Notes: generated by a model not told the origin, from the sequence alone. Shown: positions 1 through 9,542, counted from the stretch's first letter. The stretch: 64,000 bases of DNA from Paraburkholderia ribeironis (GCF_900019265.1 NZ_CYGX02000027.1:124001-188000), one strand, 5' to 3'. Made by a program: numbers and translations.

Positions 1-1
1 C

Positions 2-1210
2 ACGGACAAGGTCAAGATCCTGTTCGAAGACTGTCTCGCGAACAAGATGGCCGTGTTGCCGCCGGACGTGAACCTGTCCGCGTATCGCTTCGAGCCGGTC
101 GCCGAAGCCGACGGCAAGCGTTCGAAAACGATCCGCTACGGACTTGGCGCGATCAAGGGCAGCGGTCAGAATGCGATCGAAGAAATCCTGCGCGCACGCG
201 AAGAAGGTCCGTTCGTCGACATCTTCGATTTCTGCAATCGCGTGGACCGCCGCATCGTCAATCGTCGCACGGTTGAGGCATTGATCCGCGCCGGCGCGTT
301 CGACACGCTGCATGCGAATCGCGCGCAACTGATCGCGTCAGTGTCGCTCGCGATGGAGGCGGCCGAACAGGCGAGCGCCAATGCGCTGCAGGCAGGTCTG
401 TTCGACATGGGCGACGCGCCGTCGCAAGGGCATGAACTGATCGACGAGCCGGAATGGCCTGAGAAGAAGAAGCTGCAGGAAGAGAAGGCCGCGCTCGGCT
501 TCTATCTGTCGGGGCATCTGTTCGACGCGTACAAGGATGAAGTGCGCCGCTTTGTGCGCCAGAAGATCGGCGATCTGAAGGAAGGGCGCGACAAGCTGGT
601 CGCCGGTGTGATCGCGTCGCTGCGCACGCAGATGACCCAGCGCGGCAAGATGCTGATCGCGCTGCTCGACGACGGCACGGGCCAATGCGAAGTGACCGTG
701 TTCAACGAGACCTTCGAGGCGCACAAGCAATTCTTCAAGGAAGACGAACTGCTGGTGGTGCAAGGCCAGGCACGCAACGACGCGTTCACGGGCGGCATTC
801 GCTTCACCGTCGACACGGTCATGGATCTGGGCCGTGCGCGCTGCCGCTACGCGGAAGCCGTGAAAGTGCAGATGAACGGCAGCGCGGACGCGCTGGCGTT
901 GCGTCGTGTGCTGGAGGCGCATAGCGCGGCGAGAGACGAGCCGCAGGCGGCTGCGGTGCCGGCTGCCTCATCGCGCGGCGGCGGGCGCAATGGTGGTGGC
1001 GGTGGTGGTGGCTATGGCGGTGGCGACAATGGCCGCCAGCGCCCGGCGGTGCAGATTCCGAACGGGCTGGCGGTGCAGGTGGTCTATCGCAGCGCAAATG
1101 CGCAAGGCGAGATGCGTCTGGGCGACGCGTGGCGCGTGAAGCCGACCGACGAACTGCTCGCCGCGCTGCGCGGCGAGTTCGCGGGAAGCGCGATCGAGAT
1201 CGTCTACTGA
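2..1210 (+). CDS. dnaE: DNA polymerase III alpha subunit, C-terminal part
   Basis: This is the 3' end of the replicative DNA polymerase gene; the reading frame is already open at base 2, so the start and the polymerase palm and fingers lie outside the window. About 402 residues remain. They cover the end of the polymerase region (YGLGAIKGSG, then the helix-hairpin-helix-like DIFDFCNRVD stretch), followed by the OB-fold nucleic-acid-binding domain (AGVIASLRTQMTQRGKMLIALLDDGTG) and the tau-binding C-terminal tail. A glycine-rich linker with runs of GGT/GGC codons (about 970-1035) separates the OB fold from the tail. The stop overlaps by 7 bp the stop of the convergent glycosyltransferase gene on the other strand. 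Confidence 0.97.
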   Translation, partial: TDKVKILFEDCLANKMAVLPPDVNLSAYRFEPVAEADGKRSKTIRYGLGAIKGSGQNAIEEILRAREEGPFVDIFDFCNRVDRRIVNRRTVEALIRAGAFDTLHANRAQLIASVSLAMEAAEQASANALQAGLFDMGDAPSQGHELIDEPEWPEKKKLQEEKAALGFYLSGHLFDAYKDEVRRFVRQKIGDLKEGRDKLVAGVIASLRTQMTQRGKMLIALLDDGTGQCEVTVFNETFEAHKQFFKEDELLVVQGQARNDAFTGGIRFTVDTVMDLGRARCRYAEAVKVQMNGSADALALRRVLEAHSAARDEPQAAAVPAASSRGGGRNGGGGGGGYGGGDNGRQRPAVQIPNGLAVQVVYRSANAQGEMRLGDAWRVKPTDELLAALRGEFAGSAIEIVY

Positions 1211-1971
1211 TCGCGGATGTGCGGATCGCCCATGCGCGCCAGCTTCAGGAACCGGTAGTACACCGTTTCCGCATTGAACACCGCGATCATGAAGCCGGCG
1301 CGGCCGTCCAGAAAACCGCGCCGTAGCAGGTAGGTCCGCACGAACGCCCAGGCGCCGCGCCCGAGCGCCTTGCCAAAGCTGCCGCCCTGGCCCGCCGCGT
1401 GGCGTTGCTGGGCACCGGCCGTCGAATACGCATCGAGCTTGCGCAACACGCCCTCGAAGTCCTCGTACGAGTAGTGCATCAGTTTGCCCGTCAGGCGCTG
1501 CGCGGGCGTGTCGAACACGAGGCGTTCGTGGACGAGATCGTCGGAGAAACGTGCGGCGCCGCGTTTGAACAGGCGCGGAATCCAGTCCGGATACCAGCCG
1601 CTGTGATGAATCCAGTGACCGCAAAAACTCGATAGCCGGTCCACCGCATACACGTGCGCGGTGGGCGCGGCTAGCGCCGCGCGGATCGCCGACGCCAGCT
1701 CCGGCGAGACGATCTCGTCGGCGTCGATCGACAGAATCCAGCTCGTGTCGAGCGCGTCCGCCGCGCGGTTCTTTTGCGGGCCGAAGCCGGGCCAGTCGGT
1801 TTGTTCGATCACGCGCGCCCCGTGCGCGCGGGCGATGTCGGCGGTGCCATCGGTGCTGCCGCCGTCGATCACCACGATCTGATCGGCAAAGGCCACGGCT
1901 TGCAGGCATTGGGCCAGTCGCGCCGCCGCGTTCCGGGTGATGATGGCGACGCCAAGGGTGTTTTCTTGCAT
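1204..1971 (-). CDS. LPS-core family-2 glycosyltransferase, WaaE/KdtX-like
   Basis: This 255-residue GT-A fold glycosyltransferase probably adds a sugar to the lipopolysaccharide inner core at the cytoplasmic face of the inner membrane. Visible features are the N-terminal GVAIITRNAAARL strand, the nucleotide-sugar motif VVIDGGSTDGT near residues 32-42, WPGFGPQKNRA, and the metal-binding ILSIDADE near residue 80. These match the WaaE/KdtX group. The ATG at 1971 is chosen because homology begins there; the frame stays open upstream to 2154, but that part is arginine-rich and comes from a tandem repeat. It lies between dnaE and msbA, at the edge of the envelope glycosyltransferase block. The exact sugar and acceptor cannot be read from sequence. 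Confidence 0.88.
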   Translation of the reverse strand: MQENTLGVAIITRNAAARLAQCLQAVAFADQIVVIDGGSTDGTADIARAHGARVIEQTDWPGFGPQKNRAADALDTSWILSIDADEIVSPELASAIRAALAAPTAHVYAVDRLSSFCGHWIHHSGWYPDWIPRLFKRGAARFSDDLVHERLVFDTPAQRLTGKLMHYSYEDFEGVLRKLDAYSTAGAQQRHAAGQGGSFGKALGRGAWAFVRTYLLRRGFLDGRAGFMIAVFNAETVYYRFLKLARMGDPHIRDQ

Positions 1972-2081
1972 ACCTGAGTTGCGTGGAGGGCCAAATGTCG
2001 GAGCGAGCCGAGAGAGCCGAGAGCGCCGGGCAAGCCGGGCGAGCCGGTGGCGTGAGCGACTCTTGCGAGCAAGTCTCGCGA

Positions 2082-2129
2082 GCGAGTTCCGAGGCGAGTT
2101 GTGGAGCGAGTTGTGAAGCGAGTTGTGAA
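2082..2129. repeat. 12-bp tandem repeat, 4 copies
   Basis: Four head-to-tail copies of a 12-bp unit close to GCGAGTTGTGAA; the first copies are degenerate and the last two identical. The array lies in the leader of the minus-strand WaaE-like gene, between it and msbA. Confidence 0.85.
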
Positions 2130-2371
2130 GTATACACAGCCCATCCGACCCCACACCAAGCCGTCACGCAAACAGCCTTGCTCGCCGCACGTCATGCACA
2201 TCACGCGCATCACGCGCATCACAAATCATCGCAGCCAGCCATACGTGACCACGCTGCTCGTCACTTGCCGTTGCCCAGCCGCCACCTTCGGCACGATCCC
2301 GCACGAGCCTGCCCGCGCGCATCGCACGATCGAACCTGGTTACTGCGCGCCGACCGTCATCTCCAACCGAT

Positions 2372-2377
2372 TACAAT
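2372..2377 (+). promoter_or_regulatory. Possible -10 element (TACAAT) for msbA
   Basis: TACAAT sits about 75 bp upstream of the msbA start. No convincing -35 was found at the right distance, so this is only a candidate. Confidence 0.3.
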
Positions 2378-2452
2378 GCTCTCTTTTGAGGTTCCACGCG
2401 GCGTCCCTTCCATGCGTCGCGTGCTTGCCGTCCCGCATTTCCAGAGGATTCC

Positions 2453-4246
2453 TTGAGCGCGAAGCCAACGTTAAGCAAACCCATCGGTTCAGGTGAGGCG
2501 TCGTCGCCAGCCGTGGTCTTCCGGCGCCTTTGGCCATTTGTCAAGCCGCTGCTGTGGGTGGTGGTCGGCGCGATCATCGCGATGGCCGTGAGCGCCAGCA
2601 CCGACGCAGCCATCCCCGCGTTGCTCAAACCGCTGCTCGACAAGGGCTTCGGCGCGCATGCCAGCGACAACGCCAAGTGGTTCGTGCCGGTCGCGGTGAT
2701 CAGCCTCGCGCTGATTCGCGGCTTGTCGCAGTATGCGTCCGGCTATCTGCTCGCGTACGTGTCGAACAAGATCCTGCTCGAGCTGCGGCTGAAGATGTTC
2801 AACCGCATGATCCACACGAGCGTCGCGTTCTTCCAGCGCGAAACCGCGAGCACGGTGATCAATGCGATCGTCTTCGAGGTGAACCAGATTCTCAACGTGT
2901 TGCTGAGCGTGATGGTGACGCTGGTGCGCGATTCGCTGACGGTGATCTTCCTGCTCGGCTACCTGTTCTATCTGAACTGGCGTCTGACGCTGATCGTCGC
3001 GGTGCTGCTGCCCGGCATCGGCTGGCTGGTCGGCAAGATCAACCGGCGGTTGCGGCGCCTGAACCGCGAGCATCAACTGCTGACCAACGAACTGTCGTAC
3101 ATCGTCGAAGAAACGGTGGGCGGCTACAAGGTCGTCAAGGTGCATAACGGCGAGCAGTACGAAATCGACCGCTTCACCGCGATGAGCAAGCGCCTGCGCG
3201 GCTACGCGATGCGCATGACCGTCTCCGGCGGCCTCGCGCAGCCGCTGACGCAGTTCCTCGCGTCGATCGCGCTCGCCGTCGTGATCACGATCGCGGTGGT
3301 GCAGTCGTCGTCGGATCAGACCACGGTCGGCGGCTTCGTCGCGTTCGTCACGTCGATGCTGCTGATCATCTCGCCGCTCAAGCATCTGATGGACGTGAAT
3401 CAGCCGCTGCAACGCGGCATGACCGCAGCCGAACTGATCTTCGGCCTGATCGACGAGCCGTCCGAGCCGGAAGGCGGTGGCAAGCCGCTCGTGCGCGCGC
3501 GTGGCGAAGTGGAATTCCGCGACGTTTCGTTCACCTATGGCACGAGTGCCACGCACAATCGCCACACGCTCGATCAGGTGTCGTTCAAGGTCGCGCCGGG
3601 TGAGATGGTCGCGCTGGCGGGACCGTCGGGCAGCGGCAAGACCACGCTGGTGAATCTGCTGCCACGCTTTTTCGATCCGACCGGCGGCGCGATTCTGGTC
3701 GACGGCGTCGCGCTGCCGGAATACGGCCTGCACGCGCTGCGCAGCCAGATCGCGATGGTGAGCCAGGACGTGGTGCTGTTCAACGACACCGTGGCCAACA
3801 ACGTCGCGTACGGCCAGACGGCCGACCCGGTGCGGGTCAGGTCGGCGTTGCGTGCAGCCAATCTGTGGGACACCGTCGAAGCGATGCCGAACGGCATCGA
3901 CACGCTGGTCGGCGACAACGGCATGATGCTGTCGGGCGGTCAGCGGCAGCGTCTGGCGATTGCACGCGCGATCTACAAGGACGCGCCGATCCTGATTCTC
4001 GACGAAGCCACCTCGGCGCTCGATTCCGAATCCGAGCGCCACGTGCAGGCCGCGCTGGAAACCTTGATGAAGGGCCGCACGACGCTGGTGATCGCGCACC
4101 GCCTGTCGACGATCGAACGCGCCGACCGGATTCTGGTGATGGAAGCAGGGCGTATCGTCGAGCGCGGCAGCCATCGCGAACTGCTGAAGCAGGACGGCCT
4201 GTATGCGCACCTGCACCGCATCCAGTTCCAGCAAGACGCGGCCTGA
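2453..4246 (+). CDS. msbA: Lipid A export ABC transporter MsbA
   Basis: Homodimeric inner-membrane flippase moving lipid A-core to the periplasmic leaflet. The 597-residue protein has an N-terminal six-helix ABC exporter domain (about residues 25-320) and a C-terminal ATPase with Walker [10 protein letters not shown] (near 390), Q-loop [12 protein letters not shown], signature LSGGQRQR, Walker [13 protein letters not shown] and H-loop VIAHRLST. Length matches the MsbA family. The start is TTG at 2453, with an AGAGGA ribosome-binding site 4 bp upstream; no better ATG exists before the conserved region. It lies among LPS-core glycosyltransferase genes, which fits its role. A hairpin terminator follows. 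Confidence 0.95.
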   Translation: MSAKPTLSKPIGSGEASSPAVVFRRLWPFVKPLLWVVVGAIIAMAVSASTDAAIPALLKPLLDKGFGAHASDNAKWFVPVAVISLALIRGLSQYASGYLLAYVSNKILLELRLKMFNRMIHTSVAFFQRETASTVINAIVFEVNQILNVLLSVMVTLVRDSLTVIFLLGYLFYLNWRLTLIVAVLLPGIGWLVGKINRRLRRLNREHQLLTNELSYIVEETVGGYKVVKVHNGEQYEIDRFTAMSKRLRGYAMRMTVSGGLAQPLTQFLASIALAVVITIAVVQSSSDQTTVGGFVAFVTSMLLIISPLKHLMDVNQPLQRGMTAAELIFGLIDEPSEPEGGGKPLVRARGEVEFRDVSFTYGTSATHNRHTLDQVSFKVAPGEMVALAGPSGSGKTTLVNLLPRFFDPTGGAILVDGVALPEYGLHALRSQIAMVSQDVVLFNDTVANNVAYGQTADPVRVRSALRAANLWDTVEAMPNGIDTLVGDNGMMLSGGQRQRLAIARAIYKDAPILILDEATSALDSESERHVQAALETLMKGRTTLVIAHRLSTIERADRILVMEAGRIVERGSHRELLKQDGLYAHLHRIQFQQDAA

Positions 4247-4607
4247 TCTGGCCCGTTTGCCCGACTCCCGGCCACTGGGCGAACGTCGTTTCACTCGTTT
4301 CCTGATAGCCCTCGACTGATCGGGGGCTATTTCCCACATTCTGGCATGGTCGATTCACGGCGCTGTCGCCGCTGCCGTTGCGCGCTTGCCGACCCACCGT
4401 CGCCTCCGCTGCCGCCCCCGCCAGAGCGCGGTTTGCACATCATTTGGCGCCTGCGCGCCTGATTCCCTTACCGCCGCTTGCCAACTCCCCATCTGGTCCG
4501 GATTTTCGGACAGTGTTGTGTTTTAGAGTCATTTTGTTGCGCTTTTGTCGCACTAAACGCATGCTGGCGGGCTGCCACAATCCCGCGCCGCGGAGATCCG
4601 AGCTTTC
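4247..4607. other. Intergenic region msbA to glycosyltransferase
   Basis: 361 bp without a credible gene. It contains the hairpin at 4305-4330 and then an AT-richer stretch (4500-4560) that probably carries the promoter of the next gene; no clear -35/-10 pair was recognised. Confidence 0.5.
4305..4330 (+). terminator. Rho-independent terminator after msbA
   Basis: Inverted repeat ATAGCCC / GGGCTAT around a short loop, followed by a short T-rich stretch, 59 bp after the msbA stop. The T tract is weak. Confidence 0.55.
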
Positions 4608-5672
4608 ATGTTTGATTACGACCCCAGCAAGCCGCTGGTTTCAATTGCGCTTGCGACGTACAACGGCCGCACCTATCTGCCCGAGCTCCTGGCCTCGCTG
4701 GCAGCGCAAAGCTGGCCGAATCTCGAGGTGGTGGTTTCCGACGACGCGTCCACCGACGGTACGCCCGAACTGCTTGCGTCCTACGCCGGGCGCGTGCCGG
4801 TGCGGCTGGTGGGCGATGGCGAACGGCTCGGCATCGTCGGCAACTTCGAGCGCGCATTGGCGGCCTGCCGCGGCGACTACATCGCGCTGGCGGATCAGGA
4901 CGACGTGTGGGCGCCCGAGAAGGTCACCGACCTGATGCGCGATCTGCAACGCGTTGAAAGCGAGCGGGGCAAGCCCACGCCGGCGCTGGCTTTTTGCGAC
5001 GTCGAACTGGTGGACGCCACGCTGTGCCGGCTGTCGAAATCGTTGTTCGACATCACAGCGAAGTCGCGCCGCGCCGAGCGTCTGCGCGATTTTCTGCTGA
5101 GCAACCACGTGCCTGGCTGCGCAATGCTGGTCAACCGCGCCGCGCTCGAACGCGCGCTGCCGTTTCCCGCCGGCATCGTGATGCACGACTGGTGGCTGGC
5201 GATGGTGGTCGCGTCATTTGGCGAGATTCGTCACGTGGCGGCGCCGCACCTCAAATATCGTCAGCACGACAGCAACGCGGTTGGCGCGAGCGCGACCAAT
5301 GAACGGCCCACGGCCGAGGCGCGCGGCGAACGCGGCGAGCTCAGCGTGGAGGCGGCGCAGCGGCGCGGCGCCAGCAGACGGCGGCAGATTGAAGGGATTG
5401 CGGATCAGATTCGCCTGTTCGCGTGGCGTTTCGGGGCTGAGCTGCCGGTCGCCGCACGCGACGACATGCACGCGTTTTCACGCGGCATCGAAAGCTGGCG
5501 CGGTGCGTTCGAGTTCGTGATGATCAGCTACACCGGCGAGACCTTCGTGCGCGCGGTGAAGATGATGCGGCGCTTGCGCAGGAGCGTGCTGAGCTTCGGC
5601 GTCGAGGCGCAGCGGCCGAGCTTCTGGCGACGTCTGCGCCCGCGGCGCGGCGCGCCGCGTCGCGCGCTTTGA
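4608..5672 (+). CDS. Family-2 glycosyltransferase
   Basis: A 354-residue GT2 glycosyltransferase, probably transferring a sugar in LPS or O-antigen assembly. The N-terminal catalytic domain has VSIALATYNGRTYL, the nucleotide-binding VVVSDDASTDGT near residues 44-55, and the metal-binding ALADQDDVWAPEK near residue 97. This form resembles rhamnosyl- and other deoxyhexosyl-transferases, but the donor is not certain. The C-terminal 25 residues are very arginine-rich (RRLRPRRGAPRRAL), consistent with membrane-surface contact. The ATG at 4608 is immediately before the conserved domain. The stop codon overlaps the first unit of the 12-bp repeat array that fills the gap to the next, convergent gene. 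Confidence 0.88.
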   Translation: MFDYDPSKPLVSIALATYNGRTYLPELLASLAAQSWPNLEVVVSDDASTDGTPELLASYAGRVPVRLVGDGERLGIVGNFERALAACRGDYIALADQDDVWAPEKVTDLMRDLQRVESERGKPTPALAFCDVELVDATLCRLSKSLFDITAKSRRAERLRDFLLSNHVPGCAMLVNRAALERALPFPAGIVMHDWWLAMVVASFGEIRHVAAPHLKYRQHDSNAVGASATNERPTAEARGERGELSVEAAQRRGASRRRQIEGIADQIRLFAWRFGAELPVAARDDMHAFSRGIESWRGAFEFVMISYTGETFVRAVKMMRRLRRSVLSFGVEAQRPSFWRRLRPRRGAPRRAL

Positions 5673-5754
5673 TGTGCGCCGCGATGCACGCCGTAGCGTA
5701 CGCCGCGAAGCACGCCACAACGCACGCCACAACGCACACCGCGACGCGCGTCGT
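5671..5754. repeat. Degenerate 12-bp array, 7 units, filling a convergent intergenic gap
   Basis: Seven in-phase 12-bp units of the type gaNgcacgccNc, with units four to six most alike (AAGCACGCCAC core). The array spans exactly the gap between the stop codons of two convergent glycosyltransferase genes. Confidence 0.8.
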
Positions 5755-5756
5755 CG

Positions 5757-6782
5757 TCAGCGGCGCTCTTTGCGCACGACGCGCTTGAGCCAGATGCCCG
5801 GCGCGTAGACCGCCGGACAGCTCGCGTACAGAAACATGCGGATGCGTAGCCCGAGCTTCACGCCGGCGCCGCGTATCAGCAAGCCGGCACGCTCGCCGAG
5901 ACTGCCGGCCTCGAACATCGCGTGGATGAACTGTTCACGCGCGAGCTTGGGCGCCATCGCCGCACGCATGCGCTCGCCCACGCCGCCGATCTCGGCGTCG
6001 CGCTGCAACTGCGCGAGCTCCGCCAATCCATACCGATTGCTTTGGCGCATCCGCGCCACCAGTTCGTCCACCGAGCCATAGCGGCGTTTGCGCGACAGGC
6101 CGCCGCGCCGGTAACGCACCAGCGGCTCGCGCAGGCTGACGGCACCGCCTCCGAGGATCGCGCGCAGCACCATCACCTGGTCTTCGGCCGCTGCGCCCGG
6201 CAGCATCGGTCCGAAGCGCTCGAACAGCCGCCGCGACCATGTGTGCGCCGCGCCAATCAGCCATGGGCGCCCAGCCAGCCAGTCGTCGAAACTGCGATAG
6301 GTATCGAGCTCGGTCGGGCTCACCCGCTCGTGAACCTGGCCCGTTTCGTCCATGTCGGCGAGGTCGGTGGCGATCAGGTCAGGGCGGCGTCCGTGCGCGA
6401 GCCAGAAGTCGACCACCCGCTCGCAACGGGTCGGCGCCGACATGTCGTCACCCGCCGCGACGAACAGCAGCTCGCCGTGCGCCAACTGCGCGAGTTGCGA
6501 CAGATGCGCGCTGATGCCCTGATTGGTCGTATTGCGCCGCGTGATCACCCGATGCGGACCGCTGTAGCCCGCCAGCGCCGCTTCGATCGCGGCGAAGGTG
6601 GCGTCGCTGGAAGCGTCGTCCGAGACGATGATTTCGAGCGGTTGATAGGTTTGCGCGAGCGCGCTTTTTACGGCGTCGCCGATCTGCCCGGCCTGGTTGT
6701 AGGCGATCACGAGCATCGAGACCAGCGGGCGTTCGGCGGCCGGCGCTGCGGACGAAGGGTTGGGCGACAGGCTATCGGTCAT
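5757..6782 (-). CDS. Family-2 glycosyltransferase
   Basis: A 341-residue GT2 glycosyltransferase in the envelope-polysaccharide block. After about 20 low-complexity residues, the catalytic domain shows LVSMLVIAYNQAGQIGDAV, the nucleotide-sugar motif IIVSDDASSDAT near residue 55, and the metal site LLFVAAGDDMSAPTR near residue 110. The C-terminal third is helical and basic (RIRMFLYASCPAVYAPGIWLKR), compatible with peripheral membrane binding. It is convergent with the preceding GT2 and divergent from the GT4 gene at 6960. The start ATG at 6782 is the only one close to the domain. Donor and acceptor are unknown. Confidence 0.87.
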   Translation of the reverse strand: MTDSLSPNPSSAAPAAERPLVSMLVIAYNQAGQIGDAVKSALAQTYQPLEIIVSDDASSDATFAAIEAALAGYSGPHRVITRRNTTNQGISAHLSQLAQLAHGELLFVAAGDDMSAPTRCERVVDFWLAHGRRPDLIATDLADMDETGQVHERVSPTELDTYRSFDDWLAGRPWLIGAAHTWSRRLFERFGPMLPGAAAEDQVMVLRAILGGGAVSLREPLVRYRRGGLSRKRRYGSVDELVARMRQSNRYGLAELAQLQRDAEIGGVGERMRAAMAPKLAREQFIHAMFEAGSLGERAGLLIRGAGVKLGLRIRMFLYASCPAVYAPGIWLKRVVRKERR

Positions 6783-6884
6783 AGGGTCGGGGCGGTTGCG
6801 ATTGGGCTAGATTTTAATCGGTGGCGCATGCGCTGCGTGATGAGTGCGGGGTGCGGAGTGCGGGGTGCGCCGGGAGGCATCCTT

Positions 6885-6890
6885 TACAAT
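6885..6890 (+). promoter_or_regulatory. Possible -10 element (TACAAT) for the GT4 gene
   Basis: TACAAT lies 70 bp upstream of the proposed TTG start at 6960. No clear -35 was seen. Confidence 0.3.
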
Positions 6891-6959
6891 TGCCGCTGCT
6901 CCGAACAACCAGCACACGCGGCGCCGCGCCGCGCTGTGCGCCTCATCGAGAACCGCGCC

Positions 6960-8039
6960 TTGTCCGACCCGAACCGCCGCCCGCTCACCGACCTCGCGCT
7001 GACCGCCCAGGCGCTGAAGAATAGCGGGGGCGCCGAACGCTACACGCGTGACGTGATCGCCGGCTTGCATCGGCTGGGGTTGCGTCCCACGCTGTTCGCG
7101 CGTGAAATCGATCGCGCGCTGCCCGAGGCGGCATGGATCGACGCGCAGCCGCTGAACGTGCGCTGGGCGCCGCGCAAGCTGCGCAACCTCGCGTTCGACT
7201 GGCGTCTGAAGCAGAGGCTCAAACGCCATCGTCCCGCCTGTGTGTTTTCGATCAACCACTCCAGCCATGCCGACGTCGCGTTGTGCGGCGGCACTCATCC
7301 GGGCTCGCTGGAAGCCGCCGGCCGCGCCGCGCGACGCAGCGACGCGTGGCAGATCGAGCTGGAGCGGCGCGTCTACACGCATGCGCGTTCGATCATTGCG
7401 CATTCGCAATTGATGAGTCGCGAGTTGCAGCGCTTTTACGGAGTGCCGGCCGAGCGCATCGACGTGCTTTATCCGCCGGTCGACACGGCGCGCTTCCAGC
7501 CGCTGACCGACACGGCGCGTGCGGCGGTGCGCCGCCACTTCAATCTGCCGGAAGACCGCGTGATCTTCGTGTTCTCGTCGACCAGTCACGAACGCAAAGG
7601 CTATCCGCTGCTGGAAGAGCTTTTTGCGCAGACCACGCTGCCGGTTTGCCTCGTGGTGGCCGGCCGGCCCGTGCCGAAGACCAGCGACACGATCCGCTAT
7701 GTCGGCTACTGCAAGGAGATCGAGAAGCTGTTCGCGGCGGCCGATTTCACCGTGGTCGCGTCGGCGTACGAGCCGTTTGGCCTCGTCGGCGTCGAGTCGG
7801 TGATGTGCGGCACGCCGCTCGTGATCGCCGACAACGTCGGCTCGGCGGAGACCGTCACCGGCGCGGCGAAGATCGAGTTTTCGCGGCAGTCGGCGGGCAG
7901 TTTCGAGCGGGCGATCGAGCAGGCGGTGGAGCGGGTGCGCGGCGGCGGCGCGCGGCTCGCCACGCCGCTCGACCATCTGGTGTATGACCCGAGCGTCGAT
8001 GCGCATGTCGCCGCGCTCTATGCGCTGTTCACGCGATGA
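6960..8039 (+). CDS. Family-4 glycosyltransferase
   Basis: A 359-residue GT-B fold retaining glycosyltransferase, of the RfaG/WaaG-like type common in LPS-core loci. The N-terminal acceptor domain begins with TDLALTAQALKNSGGAERYTRDVIAGL; the C-terminal donor domain has VIFVFSSTSHERKGY and the sugar-nucleotide EX7E-like region SAYEPFGLVGVESVMCG near residues 275-290. The frame is open far upstream, but that part is antisense to the neighbouring GT2. TTG at 6960 (LSDPN) is preferred; GTG at 6936 is possible. It probably adds a core hexose or heptose; the substrate is not determined. Confidence 0.85.
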   Translation: MSDPNRRPLTDLALTAQALKNSGGAERYTRDVIAGLHRLGLRPTLFAREIDRALPEAAWIDAQPLNVRWAPRKLRNLAFDWRLKQRLKRHRPACVFSINHSSHADVALCGGTHPGSLEAAGRAARRSDAWQIELERRVYTHARSIIAHSQLMSRELQRFYGVPAERIDVLYPPVDTARFQPLTDTARAAVRRHFNLPEDRVIFVFSSTSHERKGYPLLEELFAQTTLPVCLVVAGRPVPKTSDTIRYVGYCKEIEKLFAAADFTVVASAYEPFGLVGVESVMCGTPLVIADNVGSAETVTGAAKIEFSRQSAGSFERAIEQAVERVRGGGARLATPLDHLVYDPSVDAHVAALYALFTR

Positions 8040-8124
8040 AGCGACGCGCGCCGCGCACGTCAACGTGACGACGCGACGGCGCGGTCGATGTCGGCGGCCT
8101 GGCAGACCTTTGGAAGGTTGCGAA

Positions 8125-8172
8125 ACTCACGGACTCACGGACTCACGGACTCACGGACTCACGGACTCACGG
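8125..8172. repeat. 8-bp tandem repeat, 6 perfect copies
   Basis: Six perfect head-to-tail copies of ACTCACGG in the 204-bp gap between the stops of the GT4 gene and the convergent O-antigen ligase gene. There are no spacers, so it is not a CRISPR. Confidence 0.95.
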
Positions 8173-8243
8173 CCGCGGACGATGCCGGTTTGAATCCCGT
8201 GAGTGTGGTCGGCTCGGCTCGAACAATCCAGCGCGAAATTGAT

Positions 8244-9542
8244 TCAGGGTTTCACACCTGTGGCGCGCTGTTCGGCGGGCGATGCGGGTGCTTGCGCGGT
8301 CGTCAGCAGTTCGCGCTTGCGCGCATCGATGACTGCGAGCAGCGTGGCGACCAGCAACGCGAGCAGCGCCGTGACCATGATCGGCACGAGGACATCGATG
8401 GTCAGTCCGAAAATCACGGTGCTGGTGGCGACCGCGAGGCCCGAGTAGGAGGCCGCGCGAATCGCCGCATCGGTCGAGCGCCGGTTCTGCCAGAAATAGA
8501 CCGACATCCCGAAGTAGAACAACATCAGGCAGGCCACACCAATCGCGCCCATCTCGGCGAGCGTCGAGAAAAAGTCGCTGTGAGCGCGCTCGTTGACGAT
8601 CTCGGCCTTCACTTCACCGTGCTTGGCCATCACACCCAACTCGTTCACCAGATGGCCCTTGCCGATGCCGAATACCGGGTGGTGCTCGAAGATCAGCCGC
8701 GACGCGTTCCACAACTGCAGGCGCAGACCCACCGACGTATAGTCCTCGCCCTTGTGCAGCATCGAGACATCGGTCGACACTTCGGTGACGCGCTTATGAA
8801 TGCGCTCGGTCGAGAACAACGCGCCGGCCGCGATCGCGATCGCCAGCGTCGCCACCAGCAAGCGCTTCTTGCCCACGAACCACCGATACTGCATGCCGAG
8901 CAGCACGACGAACACCGGCACGGCCAGCCAGCCGCCGCGCGTGCCTGACAGATACGATGCGTAGCCGCCCGCCACCAGCGCCAGCAGGCGTGGCAGCAAT
9001 ACGCGCCAGTCGCGCGGATTGTCCCAGCCAAGCGTGAAGACCGACAGGAAACCGAGCAACAGCACGGTATCGCCAAACGGAATCGCGTTCGTATACGAGT
9101 TATTCAGGCGATTCGCGTCGGTCCAGCCGCCCGGGGGTTGATCGACGATCGCCCAGATGCCGACCGCCAGCGCGCCGGCCGCACAACCCCAGCCGATCAT
9201 GCGCAGATTGCGCGACGGCAATTGCCGCAGCAGCAGGAAGATCGGCAGCGCGAGCACGAAGCGCGACAGCGCGTCGAACTGGCGAGGCAGCCAGTAGCCG
9301 AGCACCAGTTGCTGGACGCCGATTGCGACGACCAGCGCCAGCATGCCGGCGGTAAACCAGCGATAGGTGGCGAGCGCCGAGAAATAGCCCGGTGTGCGCC
9401 GGTTGACCACGGCGGCGCCGAGCGCCAGGGCGAGCAATGCGAAGAAGCAGTAGCCGGTGCCGCCGCGCCACATCAGATTGACCGCGGGCGCGAGAAACAG
9501 CAGGACCGTGCTGAGCCAGACCAGACTGGAAGCAAAAATCAT
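8244..9542 (-). CDS. waaL: O-antigen ligase family protein (WaaL-like)
   Basis: Polytopic inner-membrane protein of 432 residues with about 11-12 hydrophobic segments. It likely transfers undecaprenyl-linked O-antigen to lipid A-core on the periplasmic side. Family features are the SGTRGGWLAVPVFV segment with a conserved arginine, and a large periplasmic loop with HHPVFGIGKGHLVNEL and NERAHSDFFSTLAEMGAIG, containing the conserved histidine of the Wzy_C domain. The ATG at 9542 starts directly at the first membrane helix; the longer frame to 9620 lacks support. Its position among core glycosyltransferases favours ligase over polymerase, though Wzy polymerases share the fold. Confidence 0.85.
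   Translation of the reverse strand: MIFASSLVWLSTVLLFLAPAVNLMWRGGTGYCFFALLALALGAAVVNRRTPGYFSALATYRWFTAGMLALVVAIGVQQLVLGYWLPRQFDALSRFVLALPIFLLLRQLPSRNLRMIGWGCAAGALAVGIWAIVDQPPGGWTDANRLNNSYTNAIPFGDTVLLLGFLSVFTLGWDNPRDWRVLLPRLLALVAGGYASYLSGTRGGWLAVPVFVVLLGMQYRWFVGKKRLLVATLAIAIAAGALFSTERIHKRVTEVSTDVSMLHKGEDYTSVGLRLQLWNASRLIFEHHPVFGIGKGHLVNELGVMAKHGEVKAEIVNERAHSDFFSTLAEMGAIGVACLMLFYFGMSVYFWQNRRSTDAAIRAASYSGLAVATSTVIFGLTIDVLVPIMVTALLALLVATLLAVIDARKRELLTTAQAPASPAEQRATGVKP

Noticed and set aside
1983..2154. Upstream extension of the WaaE-like gene
   Set aside because: Encoded by the 12-bp repeat and low-complexity DNA; the family domain starts at the ATG at 1971.
2489..4339. Antisense frame opposite msbA
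   Set aside because: Covered by msbA with all ABC motifs; antisense product lacks domains.
5922..6959. N-terminal extension of the GT4 gene
   Set aside because: The frame is open, but it is antisense to a GT2 gene and has no homology features; the GT4 domain begins near 6960.
8125..8172. Possible CRISPR or attachment site
   Set aside because: 8-bp head-to-tail units without spacers; no integrase nearby.
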